A DNA stretch of 64,000 nucleotides from Nitrospira sp. GTDB lineage: Bacteria > Nitrospirota > Nitrospiria > Nitrospirales > Nitrospiraceae. How positions within the stretch are numbered: the first letter of the stretch is position 1; each line of letters starts with the position of its first letter. The notes below the pieces were generated by a model, which was not told the DNA's origin, ran no database searches, and saw only the letters and a program-made list of their open reading frames with translations. The stretch is from assembly GCA_020853775.1 (NCBI GenBank), contig JADYYH010000042.1:1-64000 (forward strand), read 5' to 3'. Shown here piece by piece: positions 53,308-61,727 of this stretch. Position numbers and translations under genes: made by a program.

Positions 53308-53864
53308 TCTTTTGCCTTTCGCAATTCTGCCTGCAACGCCGCCAGCGAAGCCTGCCGCGTTCCGTCTTTTTCTTCCAGCATCGCCTGTCGCACCACATTC
53401 AACATACGTTTCTGACCGACGTGAGGCGGCAGGATCGGCTCCACGATTTTCCACCGCCCGTTGATCACCTTGAGCCGGACACGCGCCTGCTCCGTACCGG
53501 GCTCCGGCACGAATCCGGCGGTATCCAGATACATCACGCCCAGCACGCGAAATTCGACCGGCACCACCACTTCCAACCGGTTCACAATCTCCCATTGGCG
53601 GAAATCATCCGGCACCGTGAAGCCAGTGATGACGATGACCTTGCCCCAAGCCGGCTCCTCCTTCCAGTCGACATACCCGGCGACCGATTCGAAGGAACTC
53701 GCGTCAAGCCGCACCCCCTTGTTGTCGAGGGCAAAATATTTTTCCGCCACTTTGGCCGGTGAATGCGAGACCGCATTGCTTTGCGCGAGCCCGGGCGAAA
53801 CCGAGGCCATCAGCCCGACGACTCCCGCCAGGAATCCGATGATCGCCGCACGCAGACATATCAT
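53304..53864 (-). CDS. Exported NTF2-like protein of unknown function
   Basis: 186 residues with a signal peptide (IIGFLAGVVGLMASVSPGLA). The mature part, AEKYFALDNKGVRLDASSFE, then WGKVIVITGFTVPDDFRQWE, VEFRVLGVMYLDTAGFVPE and VRLKVINGRWKIVEPILPPH, has the strands and helix order of NTF2/SnoaL-like or calcium/calmodulin-associated folds. No catalytic residues can be named. It lies four bases after pyk and overlaps gph by ATGA, so it belongs to the pyk operon. Confidence 0.7.
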   Translation of the reverse strand: MICLRAAIIGFLAGVVGLMASVSPGLAQSNAVSHSPAKVAEKYFALDNKGVRLDASSFESVAGYVDWKEEPAWGKVIVITGFTVPDDFRQWEIVNRLEVVVPVEFRVLGVMYLDTAGFVPEPGTEQARVRLKVINGRWKIVEPILPPHVGQKRMLNVVRQAMLEEKDGTRQASLAALQAELRKAKE

Positions 53865-53868
53865 ACCG

Positions 53869-55320
53869 CTAACCGACCTCGTGCAGTTTCATGAGATTCG
53901 TCCCGCCCGGCTGCCCGACTCTGGTCCCGGAAAGGATGACGATACGTTGCCCTGCCGTGGCGAGACCGTGGGCCTTCAGCCGCCGCTCGGCCTCGTTGAC
54001 GCGTTCATCGGTGGTGGGAATCTGCGGCATGGTGTGCGGCATCACTCCCCAATAGAGCGCCATCTGCCGGCGAACCGGTTCAAACGGAGTGAAGCCGATG
54101 ATCGGCGCAGCCGGACGTTGTTTCGAGACCAGCCGGGCCGTGGTGCCCCGTTCGCTGAACGCCACAATGGCCGTGGCACCGGTCGCCGCGGCCGCGGAGG
54201 ATGCGGACAAGCAGATGGCCTCCTGGAATGACAGACGCCGGTTGTCCGGCGAGGCCCTCCGGACAAATCCCGGCCCCGTTTCGACCTCCGCCGCCCGTAC
54301 GATGCGATCCATCACCCGCACCACTTCGACCGGGTATTGCCCGACAGCCGTCTCCGCCGACAACATCACGGCGTCGGTACCATCGAACACGGCATTCGCC
54401 ACATCCGACGCTTCTGCTCTGGTCGGCCGCACATGCTGCGTCATCGACTCCAACATTTGCGTCGCCGTGATCACCAGCCGCCGATGGCGATTCGCCGTGG
54501 CGATAATGCGCTTCTGCAAGACCGGTACGGCTTCCGGTCCCAATTCGACGCCCAAATCTCCGCGCGCGACCATCACACCGTCCGCCTGCTGCAGAATCGC
54601 GTCCAAATCCGTCACTGCTTCCTGCCGCTCAATTTTTGCGATCACCGGCACGTCGCCGCCGCACTCGGCGATGAGCTGTTTGGCCGCGACGATGTCGTCT
54701 GCGCCGCGCACGAATGACAGCGCGATATAATCCACCCCCTGCGCGACCCCGAACCGCAAGTCCTCGCGGTCTTTATCCGTCAAGGTGGGCGCACTGACGA
54801 CCGTGCCGGGGAGGTTCATACCCTTATGGGAAGTCACACGCCCGCCCGCCACCACCGTACATTCCACCAAGCCATCGACGATACGATCAGCCGTCAATTC
54901 CACGAGGCCGTCATCGATCAATATTTTGGCGCCGGGCCGAATGTCCCTAGTCAAGGCCTGATAGGTCACGGGGATCTCTTGGGCGCTATCAGCGGGCAGC
55001 ACAGTCCTGGCGCCGATTTGTCCGCCGGATCGCAAACTCATCGTCCGCAACCGCACGCGTTGACCGGCGCGAAGCTCCAATATTCCGTCGATCTCTCCGA
55101 CGCGAATGCGCGGCCCTTGCAAATCCTGAATGATTGCCACCGCCACACCCAAACGGTCAGCGGCTTCGCGAATGACCTTGATTGCCTGACCATGGGACGC
55201 ATGCGTCCCATGAGAAAAGTTCAGCCGCGCCGCATTCATGCCGCTCTGGATGAGTTGCTCAAGCACGCCCGCGCCATCGCTCGCGGGACCGATGGTACAG
55301 ACGATTTTCGCTTTTCGCAT
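53869..55320 (-). CDS. pyk: Pyruvate kinase
   Basis: 483 residues from the ATG at 55320 (MRKAKIVCTIGPASD). Conserved parts: MNAARLNFSHGTHASHGQAI, the metal/ADP site EGDxVMVARGDLGVE as QADGVMVARGDLGVELGPEA, the catalytic lysine in VPVIAKIERQEAV and SALS-type KDREDLRFGVAQGVDYIALS. It makes ATP and pyruvate from phosphoenolpyruvate and ADP. In the last domain no effector site can be named. It is the first gene of the operon pyk, NTF2-like, gph, M16, M16 and diverges from the phosphofructokinase fusion 210 bases away. Confidence 0.97.
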   Translation of the reverse strand: MRKAKIVCTIGPASDGAGVLEQLIQSGMNAARLNFSHGTHASHGQAIKVIREAADRLGVAVAIIQDLQGPRIRVGEIDGILELRAGQRVRLRTMSLRSGGQIGARTVLPADSAQEIPVTYQALTRDIRPGAKILIDDGLVELTADRIVDGLVECTVVAGGRVTSHKGMNLPGTVVSAPTLTDKDREDLRFGVAQGVDYIALSFVRGADDIVAAKQLIAECGGDVPVIAKIERQEAVTDLDAILQQADGVMVARGDLGVELGPEAVPVLQKRIIATANRHRRLVITATQMLESMTQHVRPTRAEASDVANAVFDGTDAVMLSAETAVGQYPVEVVRVMDRIVRAAEVETGPGFVRRASPDNRRLSFQEAICLSASSAAAATGATAIVAFSERGTTARLVSKQRPAAPIIGFTPFEPVRRQMALYWGVMPHTMPQIPTTDERVNEAERRLKAHGLATAGQRIVILSGTRVGQPGGTNLMKLHEVG

Positions 55321-55530
55321 GTGGCTGTTCTTCTGTCTTGACAAGATCGGCCCGGCACACCATCTTGTACGTATGCGGTGAGGCCCGACGCATCCCTGAT
55401 TCAGTCGGCAACGGGTCATTCTAACAAACCCGTCCGCATGCCGCAAAAGAACATCTGCATGGCGTCTGGAGATTCCGGAGGCCGGACTCATGAGAACATT
55501 CTTACGAATCCACACACCACGAGGCGATTC

Positions 55531-57870
55531 ATGAGCGCATCGGACAAGCAGTCAACGGAGCAGTTCGACTTTGTCACGATGGAGGGGCTGCTGGCCTATG
55601 GAGAAGCCCTCGCACAACGTTCATCGAGCGGCAGGTACGTGTTACCGCCGCCGCCCCCACCCTCGTCCGACCGGCTGCGGCACACGCAAGCGGCGGCCGA
55701 CGGGATGAGAGCATGTATCCATCATATGCAGAAGGGCCTTCCCAGCGCCGAGGCCTATCGCGCCGCCCGTCAGGAACTGCTCACCAAGGCCTGCGGAAAT
55801 GATCCCCTGGTGTTCTTTGCCGCATGGAACCTGCTGCTCGCCCGCGGGGAACTTGCGCCTGTATATAGGGCGCCGATCGGCGCGACTCAAAAACCTGCCC
55901 ACCGCCGTCCGGTGGCAATTGTCCCACGGACGCAATTGACTCCTCAGCTGGCCGAAGGCCGGATCGTGCTGGATTTGGGGGATGATCGGTTCTGGCTGCT
56001 TCCCCGGGACCTCGGCGACCGCACGCTGTTCCTCACCATGCGTCACGGTGTCTCTGAGGTCGAGAGCAAAACCCATCGTGTGGGCCGGCGACTGGCAAAT
56101 GTACTCGATACCGAACGCGGCGTACCCAGAGCGGATGCCGTAGGTGCTGCGCTGGCTCGCATGGTGGGGGTGGTCGGCCAGCAATTGGGGTATTTGCAAT
56201 TGCGCAATTATCTCGATCCGCGCACGTTTCTTCACCTCATCAGTCACAGCCCGAATACAGAACAGCTCTGCCGGCGCATCACCAAGGCATTGCTTCCCGA
56301 CGGCGCCGATGCGGTGCATCCCCACGTCGAACCGACGTTAGAGTCGCAGGATTTCGGCTGGGTCACCGGCATGGAGAAACAAGCGGAACTCGACGCGGCA
56401 GCGAACGCATTCGGAGTGGACGCGAAGACCGCGAAACGGCTCATCAAACATCCGTTCTACAGCTACCCCGGCGGGCATTCCTTTTTCGATCTGTACGTCG
56501 ATGTGATCGATGGGCTTCATCGGCTGGGCCGAGCCCACCCCGGTGAAGTGTTGTGTCTTTATACACACAGTTCGACCCTACGCGCGCTGCGCATCTACCT
56601 CGATCCGCGTCCCTTCCGCGAAGCCTTTTCGGAATTCGGCGAATACAAGGAAGGGCAGGACAATGTGGTACTCCTCACATTGGAGAACGGCAAACTCTCC
56701 GGCTATTCGACCGCCGTGGGGCTCATTGAAAGCGACCGGGTCGCGCGGGAAGCCTGGGTCACGGTTGAACGGGAGCGGAGTCAACGTGTGATGCTCAAGC
56801 CCGGGCGCATCAAACGACTGATCGCCTTGGTGTCCGGCGGAGATTTCGGCGGCGGCGGGGCAGCCTTGAAGGAGTTGCGCGTCACCGGCAACCGCTTCGG
56901 CCTGGACGTCTTGTTTGTCCGGCATGGATTTCTCGGCCTGGCCAACAATTGGATCGATGCCGTCACCGAGGAAGATACCCGCGGCATGAGCAGTCATGCC
57001 AGCAGCCCCATCGGGAGCAGCCGGTTTGAGGATTTTAAAGACGAACAGGTGCAACACGCCGCGATGCGTTCCCTGGCGCCCTATCTCGAAGACTCGGCGC
57101 TCGTGGTCTTAGGAGGCGACGGCAGCTTGCGCGGCGCGCGGGCGATCCATGAGACCTATGGGGTGCAAGTGGTCGGCATTCCGGGCACCATCGACAACAA
57201 TATCGCCGGTACCACCTCGCTGGGATTTCATTCCGCGATCGCCCTCGCAAATCAATCCATCGAATCGCTGAAGGCCACCAGCGCCGCCATGGGCAGTATC
57301 TTTTTCGTCGAGGTCATGGGCGCGGGATCTGGCCACCTGGCCTTGGCTTGTGCCTACCAGGCCCGGGCGGAAGGGATTCTGGTTAATGAGCATCCCGATC
57401 CCGATGCCTATATCGAAGACATTGTCCTGGGCACGTTACAACGCACATTGGGCGTGCCGAACAAAAGCCATATCTTTGTCGTGGCGGAACGGACCCCTCA
57501 CCGGCATCACCGGGAAGGTGGGGTCCACGGCCTGGTCGATTATGTGGCACAGACAATTGCCACCTGGCCGCAGCGTCGGGGTACGACGGGCCCCTACTCG
57601 CTGGCTTCGGCCACGAAGGCCACGATTCTCGGCCATACCCTCAGAGGCGCGCCTCCGACCCCGGAAGATAAAATGATCGCGCAACATCTCGCCTACGAAA
57701 CGGTGCGACGGCTCGTTGAACAACCGGAGACCATCGTCGGCTGCATGGTGGCCTATCATGATTCCAACCGGATCGAAACGATTCCGCTTCACGCCGTGTC
57801 GCCCAAGCCGTTCGACTGGGAATTGTTCACACGCATGCACGTCACGGAGCTGCAGCACGACCGTGTGTGA
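55531..57870 (+). CDS. Histidine phosphatase-phosphofructokinase fusion
   Basis: 779 residues from the ATG at 55531; an in-frame start at 55378 adds unconserved sequence. An N-terminal domain of unknown type (1-155) is followed by a histidine phosphatase domain (about 160-410). RHG at 171-173 gives the nucleophile His172, and the second His346 is in LYTHSSTLRAL. The acid of FBPase-2 (ESYxD) aligns with His316 in PGGHSFFDL. The PFK domain (about 425-779) has GGDGS (528-532), PGTIDNN (551-557; TIDND in classic enzymes) and EVMGA (594-598; EVMGR in classic). PGTID is the ATP-type, not the PPi-type (PKTID), signature. It could phosphorylate fructose 6-phosphate, with the phosphatase acting on fructose bisphosphates. 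Confidence 0.88.
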   Translation: MSASDKQSTEQFDFVTMEGLLAYGEALAQRSSSGRYVLPPPPPPSSDRLRHTQAAADGMRACIHHMQKGLPSAEAYRAARQELLTKACGNDPLVFFAAWNLLLARGELAPVYRAPIGATQKPAHRRPVAIVPRTQLTPQLAEGRIVLDLGDDRFWLLPRDLGDRTLFLTMRHGVSEVESKTHRVGRRLANVLDTERGVPRADAVGAALARMVGVVGQQLGYLQLRNYLDPRTFLHLISHSPNTEQLCRRITKALLPDGADAVHPHVEPTLESQDFGWVTGMEKQAELDAAANAFGVDAKTAKRLIKHPFYSYPGGHSFFDLYVDVIDGLHRLGRAHPGEVLCLYTHSSTLRALRIYLDPRPFREAFSEFGEYKEGQDNVVLLTLENGKLSGYSTAVGLIESDRVAREAWVTVERERSQRVMLKPGRIKRLIALVSGGDFGGGGAALKELRVTGNRFGLDVLFVRHGFLGLANNWIDAVTEEDTRGMSSHASSPIGSSRFEDFKDEQVQHAAMRSLAPYLEDSALVVLGGDGSLRGARAIHETYGVQVVGIPGTIDNNIAGTTSLGFHSAIALANQSIESLKATSAAMGSIFFVEVMGAGSGHLALACAYQARAEGILVNEHPDPDAYIEDIVLGTLQRTLGVPNKSHIFVVAERTPHRHHREGGVHGLVDYVAQTIATWPQRRGTTGPYSLASATKATILGHTLRGAPPTPEDKMIAQHLAYETVRRLVEQPETIVGCMVAYHDSNRIETIPLHAVSPKPFDWELFTRMHVTELQHDRV

Positions 57871-57963
57871 TGGACCGCCCTTTCGTCGCACGGGGGCTAC
57901 ATTGACCACTCCTATGTGACGTGTTAGGGTCTTTCCAGTTGTTGTCACGAGTTGTGAATCACC

Positions 57964-58425
57964 ATGCCTGTCCCGCGCTTCACACGACTTGTCCTTTGGG
58001 TCTGCGCGACGTTGCTCTTACACCTGGGCGTCGCCTTCGCGGCTGAGCCCGGCCCTGCACTCCTCGACACCCCGGTTCCGCATCTCACTCCAGCGCCTGC
58101 CCAAACACCGGCGGCGACCGACGGCTCGGTGCGCGCCGGTCCGGACTCGACACCACGTCAGATGCGCGACACCATTCCTTCGGTTGCACGCGAAACCCTC
58201 CAAGCGATTGAAGCCCGGCATGGAGAACCACTCCCGGGTTACGTCGGGGGCCGCAATTTTCAGAATCGTGAACGCGTACTCCCGCGAGGCCGTTATCGCG
58301 AATATGATGTGCATCCGAAGGTGCCGGGGAAAAACCGCGGAGCCGAACGGATCGTCATCAATCAAGCCAACGGCAAGGCTTATTACACGGCCGATCACTA
58401 TCGTTCATTTGTTCCGATGAATTGA
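57964..58425 (+). CDS. Secreted guanyl-specific ribonuclease (barnase/RNase Sa type)
   Basis: 153 residues. A signal peptide ends near GVAFAAE, followed by a Pro/Thr/Ala-rich linker. The C-terminal domain (about 65-153) matches RNase Sa: YVGGRNFQNRERVLP, YREYDVHP, AERIVINQ and YYTADHYRSF. Glu113 is the general base, His145 the general acid and Arg129 stabilises the transition state, all conserved from RNase Sa Glu54, His85 and Arg69. It should cut RNA after guanosine outside the cytoplasm or in competitors. The start is the first ATG; its ribosome-binding site is weak. The inhibitor gene follows after six bases. Confidence 0.9.
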   Translation: MPVPRFTRLVLWVCATLLLHLGVAFAAEPGPALLDTPVPHLTPAPAQTPAATDGSVRAGPDSTPRQMRDTIPSVARETLQAIEARHGEPLPGYVGGRNFQNRERVLPRGRYREYDVHPKVPGKNRGAERIVINQANGKAYYTADHYRSFVPMN

Positions 58426-58431
58426 GGACAC

Positions 58432-58968
58432 ATGTCGATTACTGCGCTTCAATCGATCAAGAAACCATGGGCCCATCTCCTGGTGCATGCCGAAGGAGAG
58501 GCGCTGGATAAACTGCTGTCGGTCCCTGCACACTTTGAGATCAAAACTATTTCCGGCAAGAAATGTAAAACGAAAGCCGGGCTGCTGGATGAATTCAGCC
58601 GGGTCTTCTCGTTTCCCGACTACTTCGGCCACAACTGGGATGCGCTGGAGGAATGTCTCGCCGACCTCGACTGGCTGCCGGCCAAAGGCTACCTGGTTGT
58701 AGTCACGGATGCCGACCAGGTGCTGACGAAGCCGGATGAGGAAGACGACTTTGAAACCTTTGTCGAAATTCTGAGCGAAGCCGGTGAAGCCTGGAGCCTG
58801 AAAGAATCCGACGACGCAACAGGCAACGGCCTGCCGTTCCATGCCGTGCTGGCGGTCCAGGAGCGGCATAAACGCGCCCGCCACAATTGGTTCGCGCCGC
58901 CTTTGGCCATGGAGCGGAAGGCGACGAAATCCGGCGGCGCGAAGGGATCAAAAACCGGGGGGCGTTAG
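58432..58968 (+). CDS. Barstar-family ribonuclease inhibitor
   Basis: 178 residues, cytoplasmic (no signal). The barstar motif is seen in CKTKAGLLDEFSRVFSFPDY, then FGHNWDALEECLADLDWLPA. The aspartate/glutamate surface on the second helix and loop is the part that blocks the RNase active site. A basic, Gly/Ser/Lys-rich tail (KATKSGGAKGSKTGGR) is extra. The gene begins six bases after the RNase stop with GAGGAC as ribosome-binding site, so the pair is a classic toxin-immunity operon that protects the producer before export. Confidence 0.92.
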   Translation: MSITALQSIKKPWAHLLVHAEGEALDKLLSVPAHFEIKTISGKKCKTKAGLLDEFSRVFSFPDYFGHNWDALEECLADLDWLPAKGYLVVVTDADQVLTKPDEEDDFETFVEILSEAGEAWSLKESDDATGNGLPFHAVLAVQERHKRARHNWFAPPLAMERKATKSGGAKGSKTGGR

Positions 58969-59003
58969 ACCCTACCATTCCGACGTGTGATAAGGAGGTG
59001 ACG

Positions 59004-59414
59004 ATGGGGCTCTTCGATCAACTCGGCCAGGCGGCAACAGGGATGTTGGGACAGACCGGTAATAACAATCCGCTGCTGCAAGCCGTGGTCGGCCTGCTCG
59101 CACAGAACAGCCATGTGGGTGGGCTCAGCGGACTTATTCAAGCCTTTCAGAAAAACGGACTGGGAGAGATCGTGAATTCCTGGGTCGGCACGGGCAAGAA
59201 TCTGCCGATTTCATCGGAGCAGATCCAACAAGGATTGGGTGGCGACCTCCTCAAGCAACTGGCCTCGCAGGCAGGCCTCAGCACGGATGCCGTCGGCGGT
59301 CAGCTGGCGAGCCTGCTGCCCGGCTTGATCGATAAGCTGACACCCGGCGGCAAGGTGCCCGAGTCAGATTTGATTGAACAGGGATTAACGTTGTTGCGAG
59401 GAAAACTCGGATAG
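59004..59414 (+). CDS. YidB family (DUF937-like) protein
   Basis: 136 residues from the ATG at 59004, which has an exceptionally strong AAGGAGGTGACG. The pattern LLQAVVGLLAQNSHVGGLSG, GEIVNSWVGTGKNLPISSEQ and LASQAGLSTDAVGGQLASLL with LPGLIDKLTPGGKVPESDL is that of YidB. The function is unknown; the family is small, soluble and glycine-rich. The in-frame extension to 58887 lies inside the barstar gene and is rejected. It stands 35 bases after barstar and may be in the same transcript. Confidence 0.88.
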   Translation: MGLFDQLGQAATGMLGQTGNNNPLLQAVVGLLAQNSHVGGLSGLIQAFQKNGLGEIVNSWVGTGKNLPISSEQIQQGLGGDLLKQLASQAGLSTDAVGGQLASLLPGLIDKLTPGGKVPESDLIEQGLTLLRGKLG

Positions 59415-59465
59415 TCCGATACGCGACCGATTCCGGCTAGCCGGCTCACTGTCACTTACCGATGC

Positions 59466-59765
59466 CTACGAGAGGAAGAGCAACCGTCCCATCTGTCTCT
59501 GCACCCATCGGGTCAGCCCCCAGGACAGGTCGTTCAGGCGTGAGAGCAGCCAGACTTTCGGCGTGACGACCTGTTTCACGCTCGCACTCAGCGAGGTGAA
59601 ATGGTCCGCGCACAATCCATGCGTCTCACTGAGATCGTCGAGCGGCAACTTTTCACGGAGAAACGCCGGCTTCCCATCTCGCACACACCAGGCGCACAAC
59701 ACTCTCACTGGGTCACTCCATTCGTTGCAGTCCGACTCACCGCCCTGCAGGCGCAAAACCCGCAC
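59466..59765 (-). CDS. Small zinc-knuckle-like protein, copy A
   Basis: 99 residues from a GTG at 59765; a GTG at 59708 is another possible start and gives about 80 residues. The conserved core is VLCAWCVRDGKPAFLREKLP, then LDDLSETHGLCADHF. Potential zinc ligands are Cys24, Cys27, His49, Cys52 and His55, with spacing C-x2-C-x21-H-x2-C-x2-H. The same spacing occurs in the neighbour at 59918-60145. The C-terminal third (VVTPKVWLLSRLNDLSWGLT, RWVQRQMGRL) is amphipathic. I recognise no family. No clear ribosome-binding site. Confidence 0.6.
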   Translation of the reverse strand: MRVLRLQGGESDCNEWSDPVRVLCAWCVRDGKPAFLREKLPLDDLSETHGLCADHFTSLSASVKQVVTPKVWLLSRLNDLSWGLTRWVQRQMGRLLFLS

Positions 59766-59917
59766 CAGGAGACAGCGGCGATCAGTTCGTTAATTTTTCA
59801 GCAGGTTACAAGAAATAGCGCGGCGAGATTAGGACATTTCGTCGGACAACCGTGTGGCATTACGGCGACGAATGACATTTTTTGTCTCTTCGGATGCCAA
59901 GGTTCCATGCCCATCGC

Positions 59918-60145
59918 TCACAACAAGGCAGGAGCCACTTCAGTGCTTCGGCGAACCACCGGCTCATAGCGCGGACGCGATCCCTCATCATAAGCCGGAA
60001 CCAGGGGGTCACGCCCGATTCCCATCAGCTGAAGATGGCTGGAACAAATTCCATGGGTTTCGCGCCCATCGTTCAGGGGAGCCTTTTCGCGTACCACCGC
60101 CGGTCGCCCTTCACTTTCACACCAGGAGCAGATCACTTTCATCAT
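59918..60145 (-). CDS. Small zinc-knuckle-like protein, copy B
   Basis: 75 residues. The ATG at 60145 (another at 60142) has TAGGAGAAT upstream. The core VICSWCESEGRPAVVREKAP, then LNDGRETHGICSSHL carries Cys6, Cys9, His31, Cys34 and His37, the spacing of copy A exactly. The C-terminal part is short, acidic-basic and unlike copy A. The two are paralogues in one orientation. A structural zinc site and a regulatory or adaptor role are inferred. It diverges from hemL. Confidence 0.7.
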   Translation of the reverse strand: MMKVICSWCESEGRPAVVREKAPLNDGRETHGICSSHLQLMGIGRDPLVPAYDEGSRPRYEPVVRRSTEVAPALL

Positions 60146-60261
60146 ATTCTCCTACGCAATGACACCCGGTGTTAAGCAAGACTTGCGCCACCGATTCATT
60201 GAACAAAAAACCATGATTTTTTACAGAAAATCTGATTGAATCCATCCAGCGTTCCGGCTGG

Positions 60262-60295
60262 TGTATCGATTCAGATACCCCGTTGTATCGAATCA
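60262..60295. promoter_or_regulatory. Paired 12-base direct repeats, candidate operator
   Basis: TGTATCGATTCA (60262-60273) and TGTATCGAATCA (60284-60295) differ by one base and start 22 bases apart, that is two turns of the helix. Within the pair, GATTCAGATAC and GTATCGAATC also form an inverted repeat with one bulged base. The region lies between the divergent miniprotein (start 60145) and hemL (start 60393), so a regulator binding here could control either. No other repeat is seen in the 60146-60392 gap. Confidence 0.4.
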
Positions 60296-60392
60296 TCCGC
60301 CGGTGCGGATGGAAACGCGGCGCCTCAATTGACCGTTTTGAATTGCCCATGTTAGGTTGGCGCCCCAATTCACCCCTCGATGAAAGAGGCCC

Positions 60393-61676
60393 ATGAAAAC
60401 ACTACGTTCGGAACAACTCTTCGCAGAGGCACAGCAGATCATTCCCGGGGGCGTCAATAGTCCGGTCCGCGCCTTTCGCTCGGTCGGCGGACAACCTCGC
60501 TTCATTGCCCGCGCCAAAGGCGCCCGGCTGTATGATGTCGACGGAAACAGTTATCTCGACTATGTGCTCTCATGGGGCCCCATGATTCTTGGCCATGCGC
60601 CGGCCACCGTGACCAAAGCCATTCAACAGGCCGCTGCCAACGGCACCAGTTATGGGGCGCCGACCGAATTGGAAATTCAGCTGGCCACGATGATTCGCGA
60701 GGCCCTGCCCTCGATGGAGCAGGTCAGACTGGTGAGTTCAGGGACCGAAGCGGTGATGAGTGCCATCCGCGTGGCCCGCGCCTATACCAAACGCGACGGC
60801 ATCCTGAAATTCGAAGGCTGTTACCACGGCCATAGCGATTACCTGTTGGCCAAAGCCGGTTCTGGCCTGACTACATTGGGAATCCCCGACTGCCCCGGCG
60901 TCCCCGAGGACTTCACCAAACACACCTTGACCGTCCCGTACAACGACCTGGTAACGGCGGAAAAGCTGATCAAGAAACATCACCGGCAGCTGGCCTGCGT
61001 GATCGTCGAGCCGATCGCCGGAAACATGGGCGTCGTCCCTCCTTCACCGGAATTCCTGGAAGGCCTGCGCAAACTGACCGATGCGCATGGGATGCTCCTG
61101 ATTTTCGACGAAGTGATCTCGGGATTCCGAGTCCAGTACGGCGGCGCCCAAACGCTGTACGGCATCAAGCCTGATCTGACGATCCTGGGCAAGATCATCG
61201 GCGGAGGACTGCCCGTGGGGGCTTACGGCGGCACGAAGGACATCATGAAGATGATTGCCCCGTCCGGACCGGTGTATCAGGCAGGCACCTTGTCAGGAAA
61301 TCCCTTGGCGGTCACGGCAGGCATTGAAACGCTGAAGCGGTTGAAGAAACCAGGCACGTACGAACAACTCGAACAACGGTCGGTGGCGCTGTCCGAAGGA
61401 TTGGGCAAGATCGCAAACAAAGCGGGAGTTCCGCTTACTCAGACGCGGGTCGCCTCCATGATGTGTGCGTTCTTTACTCAGGGACCTGTGGTGGACTGGG
61501 CAACTGCGAAGAAATCCGACACGAAAGTCTATGCGAAGTTCTTTCACCACATGCTGGATGCGGGAGTGTACCTGGCCCCATCACAGTTTGAAGCCGCCTT
61601 CATGTCGGTAGCCCATACGCCACGGGACATTGAGCGCACCCTGAACGCGGCTCAAGCCGCCCTTAAATCCCTCTGA
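60393..61676 (+). CDS. hemL: Glutamate-1-semialdehyde 2,1-aminomutase
   Basis: 427 residues, the typical size. It isomerises glutamate-1-semialdehyde to 5-aminolevulinate in the C5 haem pathway. Markers: IPGGVNSPVRAFRSVGGQPR, VLSWGPMILGHAPATVTKAI, LVSSGTEAVMSAIRVARAYT, FEGCYHGHSDYLLAKAG, and the PLP lysine in DLTILGKIIGGGLPVGAYGG. Haem is needed in quantity by cytochrome-rich organisms. Repeats at 60262-60295 may control it. A perfect hairpin follows the stop. Confidence 0.97.
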   Translation: MKTLRSEQLFAEAQQIIPGGVNSPVRAFRSVGGQPRFIARAKGARLYDVDGNSYLDYVLSWGPMILGHAPATVTKAIQQAAANGTSYGAPTELEIQLATMIREALPSMEQVRLVSSGTEAVMSAIRVARAYTKRDGILKFEGCYHGHSDYLLAKAGSGLTTLGIPDCPGVPEDFTKHTLTVPYNDLVTAEKLIKKHHRQLACVIVEPIAGNMGVVPPSPEFLEGLRKLTDAHGMLLIFDEVISGFRVQYGGAQTLYGIKPDLTILGKIIGGGLPVGAYGGTKDIMKMIAPSGPVYQAGTLSGNPLAVTAGIETLKRLKKPGTYEQLEQRSVALSEGLGKIANKAGVPLTQTRVASMMCAFFTQGPVVDWATAKKSDTKVYAKFFHHMLDAGVYLAPSQFEAAFMSVAHTPRDIERTLNAAQAALKSL

Positions 61677-61727
61677 TCAGGTGGTGAAGCGGCGGGCTTT
61701 GCTCGACGTTCCTGAAGACCCGTTCCA

